Assembly (NCBI GenBank): GCA_902728285.1
Contig: CACVBU010000538.1
Coordinates: forward strand, 461,141 to 525,140
Origin: Clytia hemisphaerica
Lineage: Eukaryota > Cnidaria > Hydrozoa > Leptothecata > Clytiidae
Direction of reading: 5' to 3'
Length of the DNA: 64,000 bases
Position numbers and translations under genes: made by a program. Shown here in pieces: positions 54,946-63,202 of the stretch (the stretch's first letter is position 1; the number at the start of each line of letters is the position of its first letter). The notes under the pieces were generated by a model. It saw only the letters and a list, made by a program, of their open reading frames with translations, did not search any database and had not been told where the DNA came from.

Positions 54946-57646
54946 CTATGATGGAATATTTTTGATTTTACGACCGCTCTGTTAAGTATAACGCCTGTAC
55001 GCGTTTTTACAAGAGCAAACTATTAAGCAGTTATTGGACAAAGTCGAATCCAATATGAAAAAATATTGGGCGTGCGAGAAAAGATATTGGACGAGGCTTC
55101 GCCGACTTTGAAAAAGAAAAACTCTGTAACAGCTTTTATACTTGCTCTAGAAAGGTTTTCGACTTTGAAAAGAACAAACTCTGTAACAGCTTTTATACTT
55201 TATGATGATTATAACATTATAACGCCCCACCATCAAATGGAACAATGGTTCCAGTGGGTCTATGAGAAGGAGTGTTGTTACAGAGTTTGGGCTTTTGGTA
55301 GTTCATCATACTTTTATACAGTTTAAATACTTCTTATTTATTATCCGACGCGCGTAAATAGCTGTCCAATATTTTCGAATATATAGCTTCCATGGAGGCT
55401 ACATATTTCAAAAATTGACGTCACACAACGAGTTCAATGACAATTGAGCATCTTCTTTTTGACGTTACGTCACAAAACAAAATAAGACTTTTGAATAAAA
55501 AACTACCAAGAAACCAGATTTACAAGCTTATAAATTGGAATTATGTTTGAAAACGAGAAATACTTAAGCGATGAACGGATAATAAACCATTTATTTGGAC
55601 GCAGTCTCATCCAATATGAAAAATATTGGGCTACGAGAAAAGATATTGGACTCGGCGAAGCCTCGTCCAATATCTTTTCTCGCACGCCCAATATTTTTTC
55701 ATATTGGATTCGACTTTGTCCAATAACTGCTTAATATAAGGGTTCGATGATCAAAATATTAAGAACAAGCATTTTAAGTCTTGAAGGGCTCTCAAATATA
55801 CAATTTCTTAGAAAATTGCACAAAATAATCACAAAATGGTGAGTGAGTGAGAAAATTTTGGACCTAAAACTCAAAAGCTTTAAAAACTTCCGAATGCTTT
55901 GGGTGTTCTTATAAAGAACGTGTTTATGTCAAAGATGGAAGGCCTATCTCACCATCTAACGAAACAGTTTATATATATAGGATAAGTGGCGAATCAAACT
56001 AAGAACTCTTAGCAAACAGCTTCTTGGAGCCAGTAGGACTAGAGTATCAACAAATTTTGGCTTATTTTTAGTTATACCTCCGCTGATGGGTGTAATAGGT
56101 TTCTTAGTCGTCGTCGTAGTTGTGGTGGTGGTGGTCGGTTTTTTTGTCGTTGTTGTCGTTGTGGTGGTGGTCGGTTTTTTCGTCGTCGTTGTTGTCGTAG
56201 TTGTAGTCGTTGGCGTGGAGCATTTGTTACAAGTGACGGGGCATTTCATGTAATATTTCGATAGTTTACATAAGTCGTTCACCAAATCCTTGGCTAAGAA
56301 ATTGAAGCCATGACAAACACACTTGTCAACGCACTGTCCTGGATTGGAAGCAAGGAAAAATATAGTAAAATGAAAGTTTAATTCTGTTCTTGATCAGTGT
56401 CTGCTTATGAACATGATGATATTAAACTTATTACAAAAATTCGTTCATCGCCTTCCCTTTTTTTTGGGGGGGGGGGGGGGGGATCTTGTGCAAACAAGGG
56501 GTACAGGGATGTACCGCTGGTCAGGCATATGTTTTTTTATAAGCATAACGCTTATAAGCATATGAAGGCTCAGATTTGAAGAATTCCTAAGCATAACATG
56601 AGCATATATGTCAGCCTAAAATATTTTTCAAGTGGTCATTTTTATCTGTTTAAAAAGGTTTGGTAGAGGTCAAGTAAAAAATAAGACATTCCACGGCTAG
56701 CTACATTCCACGCTCCCAAAATCTGAGCAAATTTTTACAAAATTTTTGAAATTTCATTAAAAACTTGGCTCGGGGTGAATCATAAGCATGATTCTTAAGC
56801 ATATAATAAGCATAAACTATGCCTGGAAGCTTTGAACACTTAAGCATACATGAGCCTGACCAAGGGGCATACACTTGCTTATAAAAAAAAACATGTACCC
56901 CCTGGAAAATGGCAGAATTTGCAAAATAACTCTTGGAAAATATTCTTTTCATGTCTTAAAGTGAGGGTGGACGAACTAAAATCAGTTGTTCGCCCTCTGG
57001 AAATTCAAGAATAACTTTTTACCCCCTAAAAGGTTGTTTCAACATTCATGTGATATTATTATTTGGATGTTATCCCATTAAATACCATCTTCAGACCTTC
57101 CCTCACAGGACCGAAATAATTGAGCAATCTCATATGATGACAGTGGTATTTAACGGGTTAAAAAGGCGTCGGTTTGAAGTTTAGAGTCATGACTTAAAAA
57201 CAGTTGACTCCCTCTAATTCGAAATTGCGAGACCCAATTTTTTATTCAAATTAGACAAAGAATCGAATTACAGCTGGAAATTTGTTTCTGTTACCTTATC
57301 GGGGAAAACTTCGTCGGGGAAAAGTGACGAATATTTTCCCCGACGAAAATTTTCCCCGGCCTTAATGCGTTTACCAACTACCAGCATGTGACGAATTTTT
57401 GCCCGACGAAAATTTTCACCGACGAAAATTTTCCCCGACGAAGTTTTCCCCGATAAGGTAATTGCAACAAATTTCCAGCTGAGGGGACCAATATTTTTAA
57501 GTTCGAATTACAGAAAGATTCGAATAATAGAGAATCGAATTAGAGAGAGTTGACTGTATTTCTAAAAAATCTAACATTTTAATTCTATTCTTACCTTTGA
57601 CGAAGTTTAAACCAAGAAAGCATAAAACCAAAGTCTTCAAATACAT
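54596..57646 (-). CDS. Secreted ShKT-domain cysteine-rich protein, 3 exons, 220 aa
   Basis: Exons 57646-57595, 56338-56078 and 54945-54596 (minus strand) join in phase 1 at both junctions and total 663 bases. Exon 1 encodes a signal peptide of about 17 residues. Exon 2 holds a first ShKT-like module (residues about 20-57, seven cysteines, ending CP.TC..C) and then a Thr/Lys-Pro linker to about 100. Exon 3 holds a second ShKT module (cysteines 106, 113, 128, 136, 140, 143), a third, atypical six-cysteine module (151-187, ending C...CC) and a basic tail. ShKT modules occur in sea-anemone potassium-channel toxins but far more often in non-toxic secreted enzymes and matrix proteins of cnidarians and nematodes. 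The Thr linker and triple modules favour a mucin-like or matrix protein. No toxin role can be claimed from sequence. Confidence 0.8.
55003..55930. mobile_element. AAGAAC-subtype element split by a palindrome, in intron 2
   Basis: GTACGCGTTTTTACAAGAGC with CAAACTA sits left of 55021. TAAGGGTTCGATGATCAAAA, ATATTAAGAACAAGC and the end TTCTTATAAAGAACGTG sit right of 55736. Removing 55021-55736 restores the usual AAGAAC element order. Confidence 0.75.
55021..55736. mobile_element. Nested palindrome TTAAGCAGTTATTGGACAAA (~715 bp)
   Basis: TATTAAGCAGTTATTGGACA and TGTCCAATAACTGCTTAATA are exact inverted ends, consistent with a TA duplication. Inner arms read ATATTGGGCGTGCGAGAAAA. The left arm also has a direct repeat (AACTCTGTAACAGCTTTTAT at about 55120 and 55179). 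The same 20-base end occurs at 110-135 in the window start. Confidence 0.85.
56078..56338 (-). CDS. ShKT gene exon 2: first module and Thr-rich linker
   Basis: Acceptor TTGCTTCCAATCCAG|GAC and donor AGCGGAG|GTATAA, phase 1 in and out. The linker contains runs of ACN threonine codons separated by KKP three times. On the plus strand it is a GTCGTT/GTGGTG simple repeat, so length variation between individuals is likely. Confidence 0.8.
56466..56482. repeat. 17-base G run
   Basis: A run of T then 17 G in intron 1 of the ShKT gene (C run on the coding strand). Confidence 0.9.
56525..56897. mobile_element. TTATAAGCAT palindromic element (AAGCAT subtype)
   Basis: CATATGTTTTTTTATAAGCA to CTTGCTTATAAAAAAAAACATG. 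Inside, AAGCATA occurs about ten times, always with GCAT where the sister subtypes have GAAC or GAAT. It lies in intron 1 of the ShKT gene. Confidence 0.8.
56898..57040. repeat. GGTGGACGAACTA repeat, copy 1
   Basis: GTGAGGGTGGACGAACTAAA, ATCAGTTGTTCGCCC and AGAATAACTTTTTACCCCC match 58250-58325. Confidence 0.65.
57200..57557. mobile_element. CTAATTCGAA element hosting a nested CCCCGATAAGG palindrome
   Basis: ACAGTTGACTCCCTCTAATT and AATTAGAGAGAGTTGACTGT are its inverted ends. The host also mirrors CAGCTGGAAATTTG with CAAATTTCCAGCTG next to the inner element. Confidence 0.8.
57294..57458. mobile_element. Nested CCTTATCGGGG palindrome, TA-flanked (165 bp)
   Basis: CCTTATCGGGGAAAACTTCG to CGAAGTTTTCCCCGATAAGG, bounded by TTA and TAA. 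CCCCGACGAAAATTTT recurs three or four times inside. Confidence 0.85.
57595..57646 (-). CDS. ShKT gene exon 1: signal peptide
   Basis: ATG at 57646 begins MYLKTLVLCFLGLNFVKG, a compact signal peptide, and ends at the consensus donor AAAG|GTAAGA in phase 1. This fits the phase-1 acceptor of exon 2 directly. Confidence 0.8.
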
Positions 57647-58249
57647 TTTCTATCGTGTAATAATGTCTCCTTCTCCTAAATATCAGAATACTTTAAGAAT
57701 ATACCTCCACAAATCAGTGTTCAAATCTAAATAAAACAAAAATGACTAAAATACCTTTATATCTAACTTCCTTAATTACCCCCTGGCGTGAATTAAACAA
57801 AACATAAATTTAAATGGCAAAGCCGACCTACGAGAGCCTTTCCAGGGGGTTCGACCATTGCCAAAGAGTAAAATGGACAAACACTCTTTAGCCAAATATA
57901 GATAAATTTGTATGAACCATTTAAAGCACTCACCATTGGTCTTTGGAGGGAGGTCAATTTTGCATCCAGTGAATTGATTGATCGATCTAGCCATGTTAAA
58001 AAAGCGTCATAGCGAGGCATATAATGTTCTCTTAGCAAAATGACGAACCCGCAATTTGCTTATAATTAGATTAAATGGCTTTTTTAATGTGGTTCATGTG
58101 GAAATTTCTTGTGCACGTACATACATTTTCCGACTTATATAAAATGAGAAAGTCAATCATACTCATGCTTGCTTAAAAGTTATTGTTGCATAAATCCATT
58201 TTTCATTTAATTTTCACTAAAAACCCTTTGAAATTTTTCTTTTTACATT
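57647..58249. other. Upstream of the ShKT gene; one doubtful exon
   Basis: A minus-strand stretch at about 58075-57934 is open and ends at a strong donor (CAATG|GTGAGTG), but no good acceptor or start fixes it. TACCCCCTGG and CCAGGGGGTT near 57778 and 57841 are an inverted pair about 70 bases apart. Confidence 0.4.
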
Positions 58250-58325
58250 AAAAGGGAAGGTGGACGAACTAGAATCGGTCATTCATCCCCCAAAAGTTTT
58301 AGAATAACTTTTTAACCCTTTTCTC
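58250..58325. repeat. GGTGGACGAACTA repeat, copy 2
   Basis: AAGGTGGACGAACTAGAATC, GGTCATTCATCCCCC and AGAATAACTTTTTAACCC match 56935-57030. Confidence 0.65.
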
Positions 58326-58445
58326 GGGTGATTTTGGATTAATAACCCCTCGTTTCATTGAAAACATTTCAAAATAGCCCTCACTACGTTCGGGCTATTT
58401 CGAAATGTTTTCAATGAACCTCGGGGTTATTAATCCCAAATCACC
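58326..58445. mobile_element. GGGTGATTTTGGATTAATAA palindrome (120 bp)
   Basis: GGGTGATTTTGGATTAATAA and TTATTAATCCCAAATCACCC are the ends. The arms continue through TTTCATTGAAAACATTTC and the centre AGCCCTCACTACGTTCGGGCT. Confidence 0.85.
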
Positions 58446-59375
58446 CTCTAAACCATGTTATTACTAGTACAAACAGTATAGCTTTGGAGACTTGTGCAAA
58501 AGAAAAAAAAGGGAAGACAACATTTCGCTTGACCTGTTAGTACGACCAAAGGTTAAACACTGGGTTCATTGAAAATTTGCAAACAGTGATAAACAAGGAC
58601 AACCAAACGAAATCCAATTAGCTATGTGTTTACATTCCATTTCCAAAACATAATCGCCATCCAAGGAAGCTAATTATCTAAACAAAAGAATTAATTAAGT
58701 GATTGCCATAAGTGGGTGCTGCTAACCATGGGGTTAAATGTGTCCCACACTGAGACGATAGAAAACCAACTTGTGCTGATGACGTCATACCAGAAGAAAA
58801 GCAGTAGACCCATCCTGTGCGAGACGTGACATGAATTTTTTTTTAATTTGGTCAAGTATAGAAATCGTTGATTAATGATGAAGTTTTCCCAAAAGAATTT
58901 TTATAGCAGCTTCTTTGGGTTTCCAGGCTGTAGAACTCTAAAATTCAAATTTTCTCATGAACACTTTTAATCATAAAGGATCTTAGGATGTTTTAACCGG
59001 TATAACGAACCACGGCTTTTTTCAAGCCTCGTATACTCCCCTAGAAACAGATATTTACCCCCCCCCCCAAGAAAATTGGCTAAGGGTAGGAAAAATTGTT
59101 TTCGAAAATTCAGGGGGGGGGGGGGGGGGGGACAAAAGGATTTGGACAGAAAAATTTGGCGCAATAAGCCAGGGGGAGAAAGGAAAGTACATTTTTTCAA
59201 TTTTCAAGGGAAGGGCCAACGTACCAGGAGACTGTGATACAGGTTGTAAAGCTTGTAATTTGGGTATCGATAAACCACGAAAATTAAAGAGACACCAGTT
59301 TTGATAACAAATTTACTGGCAACAAAAAATTCATCAAAAAAATTTGTGGATTAAGCTTAAAGTCTTCTTCACCAG
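58446..59375. other. Intergenic; poly-C and poly-G pair at 59058-59131
   Basis: Eleven C at 59058 and nineteen G at 59113 could pair with each other or form a G-quadruplex. No gene is supported; a 77-codon frame across the tracts is low complexity. Confidence 0.5.
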
Positions 59376-59443
59376 CAACCTGCCAATGGAACAGTTTTTG
59401 TGCAAAGATATCCTAATCACTGATATCATTACATCGTCTCTAG
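59376..59443 (+). CDS. Candidate exon, unrecognised gene
   Basis: Acceptor GTCTTCTTCACCAG|CAA and donor CTAG|GTAAGT frame an open stretch containing ATG at 59386 and MEQFLCKDILITDIITSSL. It ends in phase 1, which fits the phase-1 acceptor at 59858. It is either a first coding exon or an internal one; no domain is recognised, and chance splice sites are possible. Confidence 0.3.
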
Positions 59444-59857
59444 GTAAGTAACAAGTGTATTTTAGCCATGAAAATAATCAATTCAAATCAACTGCCTGTT
59501 AGGAATATCCTGTTAGTTTTGAATCTCAGATACAAATTTTCACAATCAGGTTCTGGTCGACCTTATTGGTGTTGGTTCAAATAAATGCTGCATATTTTGA
59601 CACACTAGTCCCATTTCCACCAGTTAAGAAATGCACCTCGTTCAACAGGCTGTCTGACAAATCTGAAAAAAAGAGCGGGAAAAAAGTCTTTAATGCTACG
59701 TACTAAAGATATAAGTAATGGATTCTCTAGGTGTGAAGAGACAAAATTACCAGATTTTATGACCCTTTGAGGAAGTCGATTTTTGATATTATTTTGTAAT
59801 TTTGGGAACCTTTTCAAAGAATCAATTGCTAATTTATCGCTTCTTTTCCCCTTTTAG

Positions 59858-59892
59858 AGATTTTCGATGGTTTAAAAGTGGGATCTTCATGA
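59858..59892 (+). CDS. Candidate terminal exon, pairs with 59376-59443
   Basis: Strong acceptor CTTCTTTTCCCCTTTTAG|AG. Read in phase 1 it adds EIFDGLKVGSS and a stop at 59890-59892. Together with the preceding candidate it would close a frame of at least 30 residues. The product is unknown. Confidence 0.25.
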
Positions 59893-59939
59893 CTCGCACA
59901 TACCCGACACCAATTTACCCCGATACCCCCGCAATTTTT

Positions 59940-60360
59940 TTTTTCGTCAGCGGACGCAGACCTGATTTAGCGGCCGAAGACCTGATAGATAAATTAGAGT
60001 TAGTTAAAGTAGCTTGTACCACTCGGCAAGGCATCAGTTGCGATGGTTCAGTGGTTATTGCAGTGGTATCGAGAACGGAAGGTGGATAGTTCGAGACGAG
60101 TTATTGGTATTAATTTTCATTCTTTCCAGTTTAAAATCTTTTAACTTGATTTGGTTTCAATACTATTTTAATTGAAATATCATATAGAAATCTTGATTTG
60201 ATTTATAAAAAAAAATTATACTAAATTTCCACAATTCGTTTTCTCCAGGTCTTCGGCCGTTAAAAAAGGATTCGACCAAGTCTTCGGTTTTTAATTCAGG
60301 TCTTCGGCTGCTAAATCAGGCCTGCGACCGCTAATTCAGGTCTGCGTCCACTGAGGGGAA
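59940..60360. mobile_element. Inverted-repeat element CAGCGGACGCAGACCTGA with a tRNA-like core
   Basis: CAGCGGACGCAGACCTGATT at the left is mirrored by AATTCAGGTCTGCGTCCACTG at the right; GGCCGAAGACCTGA is mirrored by TCAGGTCTTCGGCTG. In the middle, GGTTCAGTGGTTATTGCAG and GATAGTTCGAGAC, about 40 bases apart, resemble A and B boxes of a tRNA-type promoter. Confidence 0.6.
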
Positions 60361-60549
60361 AACAATCTGCAGTAACCCCTCCCCAGCGCTTCTTATGTAA
60401 TTATTTTAGGTACTATAATATTTTGTGCACAGGAAAATTTCATTTTTGGACAGCAACTTGTTTACGGTAAAGCTTTTCTGGCCTTCAGCATGGCAAAAAA
60501 CAACGACAGCGAACAAAAAAAAAAAGGAATTAAAGTTTCACTTTCTCAC

Positions 60550-60658
60550 CTCTCGTTAACCAGTTTTTAGATTTGTAAAATTTCATAATGGCTTCAAATT
60601 CTCGCTGATTGTAATTCTCCATTCTAATGTGATGAAAGTCACCAAGGTCTTCCAACGC
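60550..60658 (-). CDS. Candidate internal exon, unrecognised gene
   Basis: Minus strand, acceptor CAAAATGTAG|GCG and donor ACGAGAG|GTGAGA. One frame is open for all 36 codons with protein-like composition (ALEDLGDFHHIRMENYNQRE, then FEAIMKFYKSKNWLTR); the other frames have stops. Phase 0 in, phase 1 out. I do not recognise the family. A stretch at 62483-62423 (ATG to donor GCAA|GTGAGT) may be an upstream exon of the same gene, but its phase does not join directly. Confidence 0.4.
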
Positions 60659-60729
60659 CTACATTTTGATAAAATATATTGAAAAAAATTAAAAGGATAA
60701 AAATACCATTATTAATGTTTCGAAATATA

Positions 60730-61033
60730 TACCCCTTTCTCACAGACCCACTGAGACCGCTTCCCACTGGAAAAATCGGTTAAAAAATCGTCCCCGGTGG
60801 AAAATTATCATCCAATTTTTATCCCCACTGAAAATAATCAAATAAAGCACCTCTCATAGCAAAATATTCACTATTTTCCCCCATCCCCACCGAATTTTCT
60901 AAATTGAAAACAAAAGAATTGAAATTCCCAGCCATAAAAAAAAATGAGAATATCAATCCCTATCGAGTTTCAGCCCGTTATTTTTATCCAAACTGGCTGA
61001 AAAAATCCAACTGGGTCTGTGAGAAGGGTGTGT
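60730..61033. mobile_element. ACCCCTTTCTCACAGACCC element with both ends (~300 bp)
   Basis: ACCCCTTTCTCACAGACCCA and CTGGGTCTGTGAGAAGGGTG are inverted ends. CCCCACTG and CCCCGGTGG words recur inside. Partial relatives at 25198 and 9806. Confidence 0.75.
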
Positions 61034-61123
61034 AATTAATTATTCATACGGTTTTATTTTTTGATGTAATTATCCTTGAACTGCAAACAGGGGATTTAGT
61101 TCAGCACGTAGTCCAGGCAGAAC

Positions 61124-61455
61124 TACAGTAAAAACTTCAATCAACGGACACTCTAAAAGGCGGACACCTCTGATTAGCAGACAATTCTATTTTACCCGGT
61201 CATTTCCTAGTCAAATTCTCATAAAAAAGTTTCCAAAAGACAGACACTAAATTAGCGGACAAAGTGTTGTGCACGAAATGGCCAAGACCCTACTTTTTCC
61301 TCCTCTAGTGTATATCGATGGTCAAACTGGTCACAGACTTTAAAAGATTAGACATTATGTATTGATTTTATCTAAACTATATATTTCTTAAACACTTCAA
61401 AGTTTCATTGAACAAATTGGTTATGTTTGAAGCGGTCCAGTCTGGAAATGAAGAT
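61124..61455. repeat. TACAGTAAAAACTTC..GCGGACAC element
   Basis: CTACAGTAAAAACTTCAATC at the left and GAAGATTTCACTGTA at the right are weak inverted ends. CGGACACTC, GCGGACACC, CAGACACT and GCGGACAAAG recur. These ends resemble pogo/Tigger-type elements. Confidence 0.5.
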
Positions 61456-63199
61456 TTCACTGTAATTGCTTTATGCGTAACATTGGATGATGCTAATGAG
61501 CAACCCAGTGGTATACCCTCTTTGTTAGACTCTACTTAAACTCGCAGGCAATCCATGAAACTAAAATTCTAGCCAATAATAAGAAGCTCGGTGACGGAAG
61601 AGGGGTCTAAAAACACATACTACAGTAAACACTCGAGGGGCGACAAATTTACTCTTGGAAAAAGTTTTTATTAAATAAGTTTGAAAATTCAGCAAGACCG
61701 CTACTATGCTTAAAGTATACTAGAAAATGTTTTTATTAAATAAGGTCGACATAGACTAGTAAACTTTAAACAATTTTGATGCAAAAAATGATTAGAAAAA
61801 AAGTGGATTAAAAACCAATCTTTTTTATAACTTTCGGTAGATTCATCATTTTTTTAGAAAAAAAGTCTGTCTTTAATGTGGACCCTAGCTGCCAAGGAAG
61901 TTAAGGAGATTCTAGAAAACTTTCATCAAATAGCTCAAAATTACTACTTTTAGTATCTTGTTCCCCTCAAAAGCAATGTTTGAAATATTACGGTCTGCCG
62001 ATTTTTTGGGACCGTTCTTTAATAGAACACCTCAATTCGGTACAGACTTTGATACAGGGACTTTACCCTTTAAAGCTGTCCTGACAACAATATCATCAGA
62101 CTTCATTTAATTAAAACAATTTCTAATATACTTAAAGTCAAGATTCAACCGTTTAGTCTTAAACACTTTTTGTACTCTCGAAAGAAAGGCCGAGTGTTGG
62201 TAAAAAATAGACTTGAAATATAGCCTTAGTGTCTTTTGAATAGGATGAAGATTTTGACATCAGTTTTTGTGTTATTAATTTCGCCTTAGCGAAAGTATTA
62301 CGATAGGCATGGTGCGGCGGCGATATCGGAAGAAAAATTAGAAAACGAAAGTATAACTAACACGGTGTAGAAGCGTAGAAACTTCTAGAATATTCTGGAA
62401 TAGATTCAAAAAATGGACTCACTTGCTAAGATAAAACCTACTGTTTTGAGACCGCAAAATGCATAGTTAACGTAACCAAGCATTTGTAAACATTCCTCGT
62501 GAGAGTTTTTTTAATGGCTGCTCGAGTTTGAGTTGAGTGGTGTATCATTATAATGTTTTTTGGTATTTTTTTTAGAGTATTTAAAGAGATTTATATTCGT
62601 TTCAAGTTGTACATAGTATTTTATGTTTGTGTAGTTAGTGAATGCACCAATTAACTATTATAGTGCTAGGGATCTTGACATAGATTTAAAGTATACTTTT
62701 CGAACATCTCCATAGTCGAACGTGCGCACCGCACTGGGCTCAACTTCAGATTTTCCCGTTATTAGAAGGCCCAATTGTAACATTTCAAATATTTAGTATT
62801 AGGTAGCAAATATACTTTGTCCCCATACTTTGGCCGTTTTGGCTGAAATTTGGTACATTAAACTTACTGTTACTGGGTAACTATTGAAGAATTGAAAATT
62901 TAAAAATATTAAAAAAACTCCCGAAAAAACATGATGATAATATACTTTCTAATTGAATGAAATATTCGCTAGAAAATCGTTAAAAAATTAAGCAAAAATA
63001 AAAAATTATATGAAAAAGTTATGAAAAAACTCATTTGATTAGTAATTTATGATGGAGTAATTGATTCTAGAAGTCTCCTTTTTTTAGTAAGCGCTACGTT
63101 GCCGGAAAAAGAAGAGCTGCTTGCTGGTGTATCCAAAAAGAGTGTATTTTCTGAAAAAGATGAAACATAATTATTAAAAAATTTGCATACAACAATATA
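61456..63199. other. Intergenic, no gene supported
   Basis: Apart from the weak exon candidate at 62423-62483 nothing is recognised. TTTCGCCTTAGCGAAAG near 62280 is a small palindrome. Confidence 0.4.
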
Positions 63200-63202
63200 A
63201 AC

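Noticed and set aside
57934-58075. Possible exon upstream of the ShKT gene ending at a strong GTGAGTG donor
   Set aside because: No acceptor with a pyrimidine tract and no start codon fixes its left side, two frames are open, and the ShKT model is complete without it.
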